Assembly (NCBI GenBank): GCA_021604605.1
Contig: BQJH01000099.1
Span: 1-9,565, forward strand
Source of the DNA: Hyphococcus sp.
GTDB taxonomy: Bacteria > Pseudomonadota > Alphaproteobacteria > Caulobacterales > Parvularculaceae
Direction of reading: 5' to 3'
DNA: 9,565 nt
The position numbers and the translations under genes are program-made. This document shows, piece after piece, positions 1 through 6,328 of this stretch. Position 1 is the stretch's first letter. Each line of letters starts with the position of its first letter. Below the pieces are notes generated by a model. The model saw only the letters and a list, made by a program, of their open reading frames with translations, was not told the origin of the DNA and searched no databases.

Positions 1-624
1 GATCTCTAAAAGGCTCATATCTTTTTCCGTGAACGCTTTATAGAGCGTAGGGATCAGCTTGCCGCACTGCTTGGCGGCGGCTCCTTTAAGACCCAGCGCC
101 TGGGCGATACGGCGCGAGTGATGCGGCATGCAGCCCGTTACCGGGTCAATCCCGACTGTGATAATCTTTTCAGGGGTTTCTTCGGCTACCTCTTCGATAT
201 TCATCCCACCTTCGGTGGAGGCAATGAACGCCACACGGCCGGCGCCGCGATCCACTAGCGCAGAAAGGTAAAGCTCGGTCTCAATATCGGAGCCATTTTC
301 AATATAGACCCGGCCGACTTTTTTGCCCGCTTCGCCCGTCTGCTTGGTGACAAGGGTCGCGCCAAGCATTTGCTTGGTGAACTCGGCCGCTTCTTCCGGG
401 GATTTGGCGAGCCTGACGCCGCCAGCATCTCCTGCGCTTTCTTCCTTGAATTTGCCTTTGCCGCGCCCACCAGCATGGATCTGCGCCTTGACCACATAAA
501 CCGGACCCGGCAGCTGTTTCGCTGCAGCCTCCGCCTCATTCGCCTTAAAAACAGCGCGGCCTTCCGAGATCGGCGCGCCGAATTCTTTCAACAGGCGTTT
601 GGCTTGATATTCGTGGATATTCAT
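1..624 (-). CDS. sucC: Succinyl-CoA synthetase (ADP-forming) beta subunit, partial (C-terminus missing)
   Basis: Beta subunit of the TCA-cycle enzyme that converts succinyl-CoA to succinate while making ATP or GTP; it works in the cytoplasm as a complex with SucD. Translating the minus strand from the ATG at 622-624 gives 208 residues of about 390-400 before the window edge, so roughly the C-terminal half is missing. The start MNIHEYQAK is typical of the family. The ATP-grasp nucleotide-binding stretch VVKAQIHAGGRGKG is at about residues 44-57, with Lys46 and the glycine-rich loop. Further family blocks are YIENGSDIETELYLS (about 119-133) and FIASTEGGMNIEEV (about 145-158). A GGGAG ribosome-binding site lies 8 nt before the ATG. 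The gene upstream in transcription is an SRPBCC protein and not mdh, and a separate promoter is visible, so sucC probably begins its own transcript, presumably with sucD beyond the window. Identification is firm. Confidence 0.96.
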   Translation of the reverse strand, partial: MNIHEYQAKRLLKEFGAPISEGRAVFKANEAEAAAKQLPGPVYVVKAQIHAGGRGKGKFKEESAGDAGGVRLAKSPEEAAEFTKQMLGATLVTKQTGEAGKKVGRVYIENGSDIETELYLSALVDRGAGRVAFIASTEGGMNIEEVAEETPEKIITVGIDPVTGCMPHHSRRIAQALGLKGAAAKQCGKLIPTLYKAFTEKDMSLLEI

Positions 625-658
625 GAGGGCGCTCCCGGAAGAATGGATAATTGCTCCG

Positions 659-686
659 GTTATACTCGCACCGCCTCCATAGACAA
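659..686 (-). promoter_or_regulatory. Candidate sigma-70-type promoter of sucC
   Basis: In the 80-bp gap between the SRPBCC stop and the sucC start, the minus strand reads TTGTCT (686-681), a 16-nt spacer, then TATAAC (664-659). These match the consensus hexamers at 4/6 and 5/6. The implied transcription start near 652 would leave a leader of about 28 nt carrying the GGGAG site. Seen by eye only; untested. Confidence 0.45.
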
Positions 687-704
687 CAGCGAGTAAGGCC
701 TATT

Positions 705-1259
705 CTACTTCAGTCTCGCAAGGTGGTCTTCAAACATTTTCTTGTAGTCATCGGCCAATGCCTCAAGCGTCGACCAGAATGGCTCTGGTTCCTTATCCGC
801 CAGCTTGTCCCCCAAGATATCAAGATGGGTATGCCAGCCGGAGGCGCTGCCGGTGAATTCCTTCGACGTGATATCCCCGCGTTGGATCAGCTCGAGCCGG
901 ACCTTGCCGTTTTCCTCTGACAAATAAAACTCAACCACAGAAGGGCTGCCTTCCTCGCCCGCCCAATTGAAGAAGACCTTATGGGGAGGCTCTAATAGAG
1001 TCACCTCAACCTCGAAGGAGATACCGTCTTCCATCTCCTTATATTCCTCTGGAAAAGCTTCATTATGCGGCGTCAAATTTTGATGTTTAAATTCAAATCT
1101 GACAGTCGCATCAGCGTTCGTGAGATCGCTGCCGCCACAAAACCAACGCGCTCGTTTTTCTCCGTTGGCAATCCATGACCAAACCCGATCGATTGGTCCG
1201 GGTAACAGCCGCACAAACTTAATGGAGCCGTCCTCAAGCACTTCGCCATAATTATTCAT
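705..1259 (-). CDS. SRPBCC / AHSA1-like START-fold protein
   Basis: A 184-residue cytoplasmic protein of the SRPBCC superfamily, AHSA1-like (activator of Hsp90 ATPase homologue) branch. Members have a helix-grip fold around a hydrophobic cavity that binds small ligands; most paired with ArsR regulators have no known ligand. Visible family features are the N-terminal segment RLLPGPIDRVWSWIAN (about 17-32), the ARWFCGG block (about 37-43), the central strands EVEVTLLEPPHKVFFNW (about 82-98), and the C-terminal helix with GWHTHLDILGDKLA (about 141-154). Its ATG overlaps the end of the preceding arsR-type gene by 8 bp (1252-1259), so the two are probably translationally coupled and co-repressed. 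A gap of 80 bp follows before sucC. Family assignment is confident; biochemical role is unknown. Confidence 0.87.
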   Translation of the reverse strand: MNNYGEVLEDGSIKFVRLLPGPIDRVWSWIANGEKRARWFCGGSDLTNADATVRFEFKHQNLTPHNEAFPEEYKEMEDGISFEVEVTLLEPPHKVFFNWAGEEGSPSVVEFYLSEENGKVRLELIQRGDITSKEFTGSASGWHTHLDILGDKLADKEPEPFWSTLEALADDYKKMFEDHLARLK

Positions 1260-1599
1260 CGCGCTCCTCCTCCATCATCAATGTCTCAAGTTTATCAAGA
1301 CGCGTGTTCCAGAATTTTCGTTGAGCATCGAACCACTGCGCCGTCTTCTCAATTGTTGCCGGTTTGGCGGATACAAAATGCTCCCGGCCAATTCGGCGAC
1401 GTTGCACGAGATTGGCGCTCTCCAACTTCTTCACGTGCTTGGAAACTGCGTTGAGCGACATATCAAAAGGCGCCGCAATTTCTGTGACCCTTAGCTCCCC
1501 TTCACGGAGCGCCGCCATAATCGCACGCCGTGTTGGGTCAGCGAGCGCCGATAGTGCGTCATCAAGGGTTCGATCATCCGCAGCACAATATTCAACCAT
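1252..1599 (-). CDS. ArsR-family winged-helix repressor
   Basis: A small DNA-binding repressor of the ArsR family, of the type that precedes SRPBCC/AHSA1 genes. From the preferred start it has 115 residues. The winged helix-turn-helix spans about residues 16-69, with ALADPTRRAIMAAL at the first helices and the recognition helix MSLNAVSKHVKKLE at about 47-60. A charged C-terminal helix probably dimerises. The metal-binding ELCVC box of ArsR/CadC sensors is absent and the only cysteine is near the N-terminus, so metal sensing is unlikely. Two starts are possible: ATG at 1617-1615 (121 aa) or ATG at 1599-1597. I prefer the latter: related proteins commonly begin MVEY, neither start has a Shine-Dalgarno site, and a promoter places the transcript start right at this ATG. 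Family certain, start moderately so. Confidence 0.88.
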   Translation of the reverse strand: MVEYCAADDRTLDDALSALADPTRRAIMAALREGELRVTEIAAPFDMSLNAVSKHVKKLESANLVQRRRIGREHFVSAKPATIEKTAQWFDAQRKFWNTRLDKLETLMMEEERDE

Positions 1600-1611
1600 A
1601 TAGTTGAATAT
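1588..1611. promoter_or_regulatory. Candidate ArsR operator: perfect 9-bp inverted repeat
   Basis: ATATTCAAC (1588-1596) and GTTGAATAT (1603-1611) form a perfect inverted repeat separated by 6 bp. The core TCAAC-N6-GTTGA has the same layout as known ArsR/SmtB-family operators (TCAA-N8-TTGA type, as at cadO). It covers part of the -10 element and the predicted transcription start of the arsR-type gene, where a bound repressor would block polymerase. The sequence and spacing are directly visible; binding is inferred. Confidence 0.62.
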
Positions 1612-1635
1612 ATTCATGCTGTTTATTTTTGTAAA
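1607..1635 (-). promoter_or_regulatory. Near-consensus promoter for the ArsR/SRPBCC pair (leaderless)
   Basis: On the minus strand, TTTACA (1635-1630) is followed after exactly 17 nt by TATATT (1612-1607); each hexamer matches consensus at 5/6. The start point would be at about 1600-1599, coinciding with the ATG at 1599-1597, so the mRNA would have no 5' leader. The upstream ATG at 1617-1615 would then lie inside the promoter and not be translated. This promoter sits in and just past the 36-bp gap after the GNAT gene. Confidence 0.58.
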
Positions 1636-1653
1636 GAGACTAGGTCGATATTT

Positions 1654-2346
1654 CTAAAGAGCGGTGCGTATTTCTCTGAGGGAACGGCGTTGATTGCCTT
1701 CGTCATCAAAATTCTGTGGGCTCAACCACACCTCAAATCCGGCTTTCACGCGTTGCCACTCAGAATCAATGATAGAGAACCAGGCTGTGTCGCGGTTCTC
1801 CCCCTTCATGACCATGTCCTGCCGGAAGACGCCTTCAAACTGAAAACCCAATCTCTCCGCCGCGCGCTTTGAGGCTGCATTGGCGTCATTACATTTCCAT
1901 TCATATCGGCGATAGCCAAGGTCATCGAATAGGTAACGCGCCATCAGATACATCGCTTCTGTCGCGGCTGGTGTTCGTTGCAATTTTTTTGAAAAGACGA
2001 TCGCGCCCACTTCTGCTGAGCCCGCTTCGGGCCTGATACGCATATAGCTCGCCATGCCTAAAACAGCGTCATTTTCAGCACTGCGCAAAATGTGCGTTTT
2101 CCAGTTTTGTTGCTCACCAACAAAGTTCAGGGTCGCAACCATCGTCTCATGATCCTCGAACGGGCCAAGAGGGATATACCGCCAAAGGTCATCATTGCCT
2201 GCGCCGCTAATCGCCTCAAAGAGCGCCGGTCCGTCTTTTGTAAAATCGGCTGGGTCAATCTGAATATAGCGCCCTTTAACAGACTTTAACTCGGGCACGG
2301 GTCGCATTTGCCAGTTCGATAAATCGCTCATACTCATGACTTTCAT
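1654..2346 (-). CDS. GNAT-family acetyltransferase (RimJ/RimL-like)
   Basis: A 230-residue cytoplasmic acetyl-CoA-dependent N-acetyltransferase of the RimJ/RimL type (Acetyltransf_3 branch). Visible motifs are DDLWRYIPLGPF (about 52-63), the strand AEVGAIVFSKKLQRT (about 111-125) running into the acetyl-CoA-binding motif A region TPAATEAMYLMARYLFDDLGYRR, then EWKCNDANAASKRAAERLGF (about 149-168), EGVFRQDMVMKGENRDTAWFS and a terminal tryptophan-bearing helix. This set is characteristic of a widespread subfamily whose substrate is not known; protein N-termini or small amines are possible. The start is uncertain: ATGs lie at codons 1, 4 and 6 and none has a clear Shine-Dalgarno site; the codon 6 start (MSDLSNW) looks natural. 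It lies 36 bp before the arsR-type gene, which has its own promoter, so operon membership is doubtful. It is divergent from the ABM gene. Confidence 0.88.
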   Translation of the reverse strand: MKVMSMSDLSNWQMRPVPELKSVKGRYIQIDPADFTKDGPALFEAISGAGNDDLWRYIPLGPFEDHETMVATLNFVGEQQNWKTHILRSAENDAVLGMASYMRIRPEAGSAEVGAIVFSKKLQRTPAATEAMYLMARYLFDDLGYRRYEWKCNDANAASKRAAERLGFQFEGVFRQDMVMKGENRDTAWFSIIDSEWQRVKAGFEVWLSPQNFDDEGNQRRSLREIRTAL

Positions 2347-2418
2347 CTAGCTGCTATTTCATCTCGACGCAGATGCTATGCCTGCGGCAAGGTCTGTTCC
2401 AATAAAAGGAGACCTCTC

Positions 2419-2724
2419 ATGATCATTGTTTCAGGAAAAGCAAAAGTTCAACCCGGCGCACTCGAAAAGATTCGAGACGTCATGGAGGAGACCATCAAAG
2501 CGACACGAAAAGAAGAAGGCTGTATCGACTACAGATACGGCCTCGACGTCGTAGACCCTGACACCATAGTCGTCGTCGAATATTGGGAAAGCTGGGCGGC
2601 GCTGGAAAAGCACTTCACCCAGCCACATATGGCCGTCTGGATCAAAACTCTTGGCGAAGTTGGTGTTGTGGAACGCGATGTTAAATTCATCGAAGCTGGG
2701 GAAGAGCGGAACTTCTTCAGCTAG
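2419..2724 (+). CDS. ABM-domain protein, putative quinol monooxygenase (YgiN-like)
   Basis: A 101-residue protein made of a single antibiotic-biosynthesis-monooxygenase (ABM) domain, a dimeric ferredoxin-like alpha-beta fold. Relatives such as YgiN oxidise quinols or other aromatics without a cofactor, but many members are uncharacterised. The order is typical: strand IIVSGKAKVQPG (2-13), helix to about 30, the conserved KEEGCIDYRYGLDVVDP (31-47), strand TIVVVEYWESWAALEKHF (49-66) with the EYWES motif, and QPHM at 68-71. A strong AAGGAG site at 2406-2411, 7 nt ahead of the ATG, fixes the start. The 72-bp gap shared with the divergent GNAT gene must hold its promoter, though no clear hexamer pair was found. 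Its stop lies 8 bp inside the convergent Mur ligase gene. The family is clear; the substrate is not. Confidence 0.86.
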   Translation: MIIVSGKAKVQPGALEKIRDVMEETIKATRKEEGCIDYRYGLDVVDPDTIVVVEYWESWAALEKHFTQPHMAVWIKTLGEVGVVERDVKFIEAGEERNFFS

Positions 2725-4111
2725 CCAGCTTTTTCAATAAGCTCTCAGCAAATACCGACAATGTGTCATCGCGCGCGCCCATAATAATGATGCGATCGCC
2801 TGGTTTCACCAACGACATCAGGTGTTCCCCACACGCCTCCCGGTCTTGCAACGCTTGCGCCTTTCTTTCTGCAGCATTCACACCCGCAGCGATGTCTTTA
2901 CTCGAAACGGATCGGTCCACTGTGCCGCCGAAATAAACCGGCTCCGGCATCAACAAAATATCTTCATGACCAAGATTGCCTACAAATGTTTCAATGAACT
3001 CGGTTTTCATCTTTTTCAGAGGGCCAAACCCATGGGGCTGGAACATCACGAGCAGTCGCCCTGGAAACTCTTTCAATGTCTTCAAGCTTGCTGTGATTTT
3101 GTCCGGGTTATGACCAAAGTCATCGATGATCGTAACACCGCCAGCTTCGCCCACATGTTCCAGCCGCCTTTTGACGCCTTCGAATTCACAAAGCGCCGCT
3201 GTTGATTGTTCGAGACTGACCCCGCACCCGGAAGCCGCTGCGATCGCAGCTAATGCATTCGAAACATTATGCCGGCCCGGCATTTTTAAATCGACATGCT
3301 CATGCACGCCTTGGCCATCAACAACAGCAAATGAAACACCAAATGGCTGAGGCTTTATATTGGATGCTCTTAAATCTGCGTCATGCAACAAAGAATACGT
3401 AATCGCCTTGTCGCCAAGCTGTTCAGCCAATTGGGCGGTCTCATTGTTATCAAGATTCAATACCGCCTTTTGCCCGCGGTCAACGAACCCGCCAAAAAGC
3501 GTTCGCAATTCATCCATAGACTTGTGATCCAGGGATATGTTGTTCAACACCGCAATTTTTGGGTTGAACATCGCGATAGACCCATCGCTTTCGTCAACTT
3601 CGGAAACAAACGCCTCGCCTTCGCCAACCAACGCGCTGGCAAATAACGCGTCAGGCGACACAAAGTTTTTCATGACAGCGCCGTTCATCACCGTCGGGCC
3701 TTTGCCAGCATGATGCAAAATCCAGCCGATCATCGCTGTCGTCGTCGATTTCCCGCTCGTTCCCGCAACACCAATTGGCGTTTGCGCCTGATTGAACAAT
3801 TGAGCCAGCAACTGCGCTCTTGAAAGGCGTGATGCACCAACCGCTTTTGCAGCGGCAACATCCGGCACAGTATCTTCCACCGCAGCGGACGCGATTAAAG
3901 TCTGTCCTGCCCTGATCAGGCCAGAACCGTCCTGTGGATGAAGCGCAATCCCCAATGATCGCAAATAATCAAACTTCGCGCCCGTTCTGCCTTGGTCCAA
4001 CGCCCGGTCAGACCCCTCAACACGAGCGCCCTGCGCCTTGACGATCATCGCCAGCGGCAGCATGCCAGACCCGCCAATCCCACAAAAAAAGTAATCTTTT
4101 GTTTCCGTCAT
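2717..4111 (-). CDS. MurC/Mpl-like Mur ligase, possibly murein-peptide ligase
   Basis: A 464-residue ATP-dependent ligase with the full three-domain Mur layout. Residues are numbered from a GTG one codon upstream. The N-terminal Rossmann motif GIGGSGM is at 12-18; the P-loop GTSGKSTTT at 118-126; the acidic metal-binding block EVDESDGS at 172-179; NNISLDHKS at 191-199; GRHNVSNALAA at 280-290; VKRRLE at 314-319; and DDFGHNPDKI at 331-340, the counterpart of MurC's DDYGHHPTEI. MurC adds L-Ala to UDP-MurNAc; Mpl adds recycled murein tripeptide. Departures from MurC are GTSGKS for GTHGKT and QPHGFGP (359-365) where MurC has QPHR. A recycling role is inferred from the divergent LD-carboxypeptidase gene. 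MurC proper is normally in the dcw cluster, so this is likely a paralogue. Start: ATG at 4111, or GTG at 4114; no strong ribosome-binding site. It converges on the ABM gene with 8 bp overlap. Confidence 0.85.
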   Translation of the reverse strand: MTETKDYFFCGIGGSGMLPLAMIVKAQGARVEGSDRALDQGRTGAKFDYLRSLGIALHPQDGSGLIRAGQTLIASAAVEDTVPDVAAAKAVGASRLSRAQLLAQLFNQAQTPIGVAGTSGKSTTTAMIGWILHHAGKGPTVMNGAVMKNFVSPDALFASALVGEGEAFVSEVDESDGSIAMFNPKIAVLNNISLDHKSMDELRTLFGGFVDRGQKAVLNLDNNETAQLAEQLGDKAITYSLLHDADLRASNIKPQPFGVSFAVVDGQGVHEHVDLKMPGRHNVSNALAAIAAASGCGVSLEQSTAALCEFEGVKRRLEHVGEAGGVTIIDDFGHNPDKITASLKTLKEFPGRLLVMFQPHGFGPLKKMKTEFIETFVGNLGHEDILLMPEPVYFGGTVDRSVSSKDIAAGVNAAERKAQALQDREACGEHLMSLVKPGDRIIIMGARDDTLSVFAESLLKKLAS

Positions 4112-4114
4112 CAC

Positions 4115-4344
4115 CGGATATCAGAGCCTCGCCCATAAGTTACAATACTGGTCTTGAGGGTTGAGAATCAGGCGCTCCTCTCGACCAATCGATGCCCCTA
4201 CGGCTCTAATTCTTAATAAGGTCGAGCCTGATGGGCATGAATGTTCAACATCACCGCGTCTGACCATCTTTTTCTCGTTGTTGCTAATTTTTGAATCAGG
4301 CTCTTAATACCTGAAATTAAGTAATAAGTGGTAAGCATTATTCG
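4115..4344. other. Divergent intergenic region (Mur ligase / LdcA) with repeated ATCAGGC motifs
   Basis: About 230 bp between two divergent starts, so it must hold both promoters. GAATCAGGC occurs directly at 4165-4173 and 4293-4301, and an inverted copy GAGCCTGAT (4224-4232) pairs perfectly over 9 bp with ATCAGGCTC (4295-4303). TCTTAATA occurs twice, at 4210-4217 and 4302-4309. A 6-bp inverted repeat, CTTAAT (4303-4308) and ATTAAG (4316-4321), lies just before ldcA. No convincing -35/-10 pair stands out on either strand. Regulator binding is possible but unproven; short repeats of this size can arise by chance. Confidence 0.4.
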
Positions 4345-5199
4345 ATGTCCAAAACCACCAGCCATATTGCTCTTGTATGTCCCGGCGGGCGCATAACCCT
4401 AGATATTGCTGAGCAAACCAGGAAAATTGCGGCGCAAGGATTTGGCGAGAGCATAAAATTGCACTTTCATCCTCAGAGCTTTCTGGAGGCCGGGCATTTT
4501 GCCGGAACGGATGCTGAACGCAGCACCGCCTTCCTGGAGGTCGCCAATGATCCGCAATTTGACGCTGTTTGGTTCGCACGGGGCGGCTATGGCGCAGGTC
4601 GGCTTGATGACGCCCTTTATAAGAAAATGAACGATAGCGCCCGGCAGAAAACGTATCTCGGCTACTCCGATGCCGGGATCATTTTGGCGCGGCTCTACAA
4701 AGAAGGGATAGGCCGCCCTGTTCACGGACCGATGCCTACCGATATCGGGCGCAATGACGGGCAAGCGGCGATCACCAGAGCCTTGGAATATTTCATAAAC
4801 TTTGCACCTGAAACACTGGAGTCAAATATACAATCAGGTCAGAAAGCTGTCGCGTTTAATATCACCGTGCTCGCGCATATGATCAGCGCGCCGTGGTTTC
4901 CTGATCTTTCAGACCATGTGCTTCTGCTGGAAGATGTCGGTGAATATCTCTACCGCATCGACCGCGCGATGTTCGCTATCACAGCATCCCCAAAAATAAA
5001 GAACGCAAAAGGCCTGATGCTAGGCCGCGTCTCCGACATTCCTGAAAATGATCGCCCGTTTGGGCACACCGAGGAAGAGATCGTAAAATATTGGTGTGAT
5101 CGCACAGGCCTCAATTACCTCGGACGCGCCGATATCGGCCATGATGCAGAAAATAAGATCGTTCCTTTTGGTGCATCCAACTGCCCAAACATAGCATAA
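4345..5199 (+). CDS. ldcA: LD-carboxypeptidase (peptidase family S66, LdcA-like)
   Basis: A 284-residue serine peptidase of family S66, which removes the terminal D-Ala from murein tetrapeptide to leave the tripeptide; LdcA enzymes act in the cytoplasm on recycled muropeptides. No signal peptide is visible, which agrees. The N-terminal HIALVCPGGRI (7-17), the ARGGYGAGRLDD block (78-89), the nucleophile elbow GYSDAG with Ser108, Glu196 in LLLEDVGEYLYRIDR (193-207) and His266 in ADIGHDAENKIVPFG (262-276) give the complete Ser-Glu-His triad. Length is slightly short for the family (about 300) because the C-terminus stops soon after the PFG motif. The ribosome-binding site is weak. The gene is divergent from a MurC/Mpl-like ligase that could use its product, and asd follows 103 bp downstream with its own promoter. 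Confidence 0.92.
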   Translation: MSKTTSHIALVCPGGRITLDIAEQTRKIAAQGFGESIKLHFHPQSFLEAGHFAGTDAERSTAFLEVANDPQFDAVWFARGGYGAGRLDDALYKKMNDSARQKTYLGYSDAGIILARLYKEGIGRPVHGPMPTDIGRNDGQAAITRALEYFINFAPETLESNIQSGQKAVAFNITVLAHMISAPWFPDLSDHVLLLEDVGEYLYRIDRAMFAITASPKIKNAKGLMLGRVSDIPENDRPFGHTEEEIVKYWCDRTGLNYLGRADIGHDAENKIVPFGASNCPNIA

Positions 5200-5245
5200 A
5201 CAGTTCTGATTCAGCCGCGCTCGTCTTGCCTATAGAATTTCCGGG

Positions 5246-5276
5246 TTGACATAAGCGCCTAAAAAGCCGTTTAGGC
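5246..5276 (+). promoter_or_regulatory. Candidate asd promoter with overlapping inverted repeat
   Basis: A perfect -35 TTGACA is at 5246-5251. Seventeen to eighteen nt on, the -10 region reads GTTTAG/TTTAGG, a weak match. A perfect 7-bp inverted repeat, GCCTAAA (5257-5263) and TTTAGGC (5270-5276) with a 6-nt spacer, covers the spacer and -10. A strong -35 with a poor -10 buried in a palindrome fits a regulated promoter. The repeat is not followed by a T-run, so it is unlikely to be a terminator of ldcA. Confidence 0.45.
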
Positions 5277-5302
5277 ATGCTTGTTGAATTTGGAGCAGTA
5301 CC

Positions 5303-6328
5303 ATGGAAGCTAATGTCGCCATCATCGGCGCTACGGGCAATGTCGGTCAGGAAATGCTGGCCATCCTTGCTGAGCGCTTATTCCCGGTAAAAACGGTTTA
5401 CGCCGTTGCGTCACGCCAATCTATTGGCCGGGAAGTCTCTTTTGGCGACAAAACACTGAAATGCGTTGATCTGGAAACTTTTGATTTCTCCAAGGTGGAT
5501 ATTGCACTTTTTGCCGCTGGTGGATCAGTTGCAAAAGAATGGGCGCCGAAAGCCGCTGCAGCAGGCGCGATCGTGATTGATAATTCGTCACACTATCGTA
5601 TGGACCCGGACGTCCCGCTGATCGTGCCGGAAGTCAACGCCGATGATGTTGCCGGCTTTGCCAAGAAAAATATTATCGCGAACCCCAACTGCTCGACGGC
5701 GCAACTTGTTGTCTCTTTAAAGCCTCTCCACGATGCGGCCACTATCAAACGCGTTGTAGTTTCAACTTACCAGTCCACATCCGGCGCTGGCAAAGCCGCC
5801 ATGGATGAGCTCTTTACACAGACTAAGGGCGTATATGTAAACGACACGCCCTCACCAGAGGCTTTCACCAAGCAAATCGCCTTCAACGTCATTCCGCATA
5901 TCGACGTCTTCATGGAAGACGGGTACACAAAAGAAGAGTGGAAGATGATGGCGGAGACGAAGAAAATTCTCGACAAGAAAATCAAGCTAACTGCTACATG
6001 CGTACGCGTGCCAACTTTTGTCGGTCATGCAGAGGCGGTTAACGTCGAGTTTGAAAACCCAATTTCTGATGATGAAGCGCGAGACATTATGCGTGAAGCG
6101 CCAGGTCTTCTCATTGTCGACAAACGTGAAGATGGCGGATATGTAACGCCAATCGAATGCGTTGGCGAGTTTGCTACTTTTGTCAGCCGGTTGAGGGTCG
6201 ACCCAACCGTCGAAAATGGTCTCGCCTTTTGGTGCGTCTCCGATAATTTAAGAAAGGGCGCCGCTTTAAACGCCGTCCAGATTGCCGAACTTCTCTTAAA
6301 TCGTGGGCTTCTCAGCAAAGCAGCCTAA
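5303..6328 (+). CDS. asd: Aspartate-semialdehyde dehydrogenase
   Basis: Cytoplasmic NADPH-dependent enzyme that reduces L-aspartyl phosphate to aspartate semialdehyde, the branch point to diaminopimelate/lysine, threonine and methionine; DAP also feeds peptidoglycan. The 341 residues match the usual length. The NADP-binding GATGNVGQEM is at 9-18, DNSSHYRMD at 93-101, the catalytic cysteine Cys130 in NPNCSTAQL, the STYQSTSGAG loop at 154-163, and Arg235 and the general-base His242 in RVPTFVGHAEAV. The C-terminal helix NAVQIAELL is also typical. A GGAG site at 5292-5295, 7 nt before the ATG, fixes the start. Upstream is ldcA and downstream, 53 bp away, is rarD on the same strand. A perfect hairpin straddles its stop codon. 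Identification is firm. Confidence 0.97.
   Translation: MEANVAIIGATGNVGQEMLAILAERLFPVKTVYAVASRQSIGREVSFGDKTLKCVDLETFDFSKVDIALFAAGGSVAKEWAPKAAAAGAIVIDNSSHYRMDPDVPLIVPEVNADDVAGFAKKNIIANPNCSTAQLVVSLKPLHDAATIKRVVVSTYQSTSGAGKAAMDELFTQTKGVYVNDTPSPEAFTKQIAFNVIPHIDVFMEDGYTKEEWKMMAETKKILDKKIKLTATCVRVPTFVGHAEAVNVEFENPISDDEARDIMREAPGLLIVDKREDGGYVTPIECVGEFATFVSRLRVDPTVENGLAFWCVSDNLRKGAALNAVQIAELLLNRGLLSKAA

Noticed and set aside
255..696. Open frames on both strands overlapping the sucC coding region
   Set aside because: They are antisense or out of frame to a clearly recognisable SucC and encode low-complexity, family-less peptides.
2378..2392. TGCC-TGC-GGCA inverted repeat in the GNAT/ABM divergent gap
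   Set aside because: Four-base arms are expected by chance and no promoter elements align with it.
4277..4310. Possible TTGCTA-N18-TAATAC promoter for ldcA
   Set aside because: The -10 matches consensus at only 3/6 and several equally weak alternatives exist nearby.
4304..4764. Minus-strand open frames of 91 and 121 codons across the ldcA start
   Set aside because: They lie opposite a triad-complete LD-carboxypeptidase, have no recognisable domain and no ribosome-binding site that stands out.
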